From: Acidobacteriaceae bacterium KBS 89
GTDB lineage: Bacteria > Acidobacteriota > Terriglobia > Terriglobales > Acidobacteriaceae
DNA: 64,000 nt
Direction: 5' to 3'
NCBI GenBank assembly: GCA_000381605.1
Contig: KB906756.1
Location: forward strand, 186,001 to 250,000
Position numbers and translations under genes: made by a program. The notes under the pieces are model-generated. The model made no database searches. It saw only the letters and a list, made by a program, of their open reading frames with translations, and was not told the DNA's origin. Every line of letters begins with the position of its first letter. The first letter of the stretch is position 1. Positions 63,627 through 64,000 of the stretch are shown here, piece after piece.

Positions 63627-64000
63627 TTGGCCACATCGTTAGCATCACCTATCTCGTCGGAACGGCTCGGACGGGAGGAGTACCGGCGAGAACGAAGTCT
63701 GGCGGCCGTTGTGGTAACAGCGCTGACATTTTTTGCGCTGCTGGTGCATGGTTACCATCCGTACGCCGAAGACGGGGGCGTCTATCTGCCGGAGATCAAG
63801 CGGCTGCTCGATCTTGGGTTGTATCCGTACGGAGCGGAGTTTGTGGTGGGGCATCTGCAGTACTCGTTGTTTGCCCCGGCAATGGCAGGACTGGTGCGGT
63901 GGTCGCATTTCAGCCTGGAGACGGTATTGCTGCTGGTATATCTGGCAACCTCCTGGATGACACTGTTTGCAGGGTGGCTGCTGGCGGCGCGGTGCTATCA
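63627..64000 (+). CDS. Polytopic membrane protein, cut by the right edge
   Basis: The first 124 codons of a membrane protein that continues beyond the window. A basic N-terminus (ERLGREEYRRERSLAA) is followed by a helix (VVVTALTFFALLV), then GYHPYAEDGGVYLPEIKRLLD, an acidic outside loop of the kind seen before helix II of GT-C-type or DUF6798-like proteins, and LLLVYLATSWMTLFAGWLLA. A stop codon directly precedes TTG 63627, so that is the most upstream start; the true start may lie a little further in. The family assignment is tentative. Confidence 0.75.
   Translation, partial: MATSLASPISSERLGREEYRRERSLAAVVVTALTFFALLVHGYHPYAEDGGVYLPEIKRLLDLGLYPYGAEFVVGHLQYSLFAPAMAGLVRWSHFSLETVLLLVYLATSWMTLFAGWLLAARCY

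Noticed and set aside
1..64000. CRISPR arrays, insertion sequences, rRNA, riboswitches
   Set aside because: No regularly spaced repeats, transposase motifs, rRNA strings or recognisable riboswitch cores were seen on either strand.

Overview
The window looks like a chromosome segment of an Acidobacteriota member, class Terriglobia (Edaphobacter/Granulicella/Terriglobus type). This is inferred from the gene mix: a paired DUF1501/DUF1800 secreted set, a Ser/Thr kinase fused to TPRs, a remnant of a MacB/ADOP-type permease, a TPR-secretin next to two pseudopilins, and typical core genes (ispG, smpB, pepA, argS, queF). No plasmid, phage structural gene, CRISPR array or rRNA operon was seen.

Layout. 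(1) 1-15.4 kb, minus strand: a modular type I polyketide synthase operon. In transcription order it has a KS-AT-KR-ACP enzyme, a type II thioesterase, a fully reducing KS-AT-DH-ER-KR-ACP enzyme, and a third KS-AT enzyme that runs off the left edge. The last two overlap by 11 bases. (2) 15.6-17 kb: a debris zone with a small plus-strand ORF and hairpin, a frameshifted SDR and a truncated permease. (3) 17-24.3 kb, minus strand: a sigma-54 enhancer-binding protein (PAS-GAF-AAA+-Fis). Just behind it lie a near-consensus -24/-12 promoter and an upstream inverted repeat, then STAS, NTF2-like, SDR, Tat-secreted DUF4331, a NiCoT nickel/cobalt permease and an unrecognised 309-residue protein. I propose this is one sigma-54 regulon; it is the best candidate here for an undescribed system. 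(4) 24.4-29.5 kb: a TetR regulator with a palindromic operator, an 800-base region holding three copies of a 19-base motif, then DUF1501 and DUF1800 proteins.

(5) 29.7-38.3 kb: an accessory-looking tract of small unknown genes, three decayed genes, a large kinase-TPR protein, an RMF/CrpP-like protein, an AlpA-type regulator and a tRNA-Arg(CCT) at its right end. This arrangement is typical of an island at a tRNA. The tRNA shows a swapped 19-56 tertiary pair. (6) 38.4-51.9 kb: ispG, two membrane proteins with duplicated 5' ends, TetR plus aldo/keto reductase, a CxxCH exported protein, a glycosyltransferase, small stress or redox proteins, an MFS transporter and queF. (7) 52-57 kb, minus strand: M48 protease and a secretin/two-pseudopilin operon. 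(8) 57.3-64 kb: smpB, pepA, argS, a SnoaL-like protein, a flippase-like membrane protein and the start of a further membrane protein cut by the right edge.

All calls come from reading translations and motifs by eye; no database search was run. Start codons were chosen by Shine-Dalgarno context and often differ from the longest reading frame.
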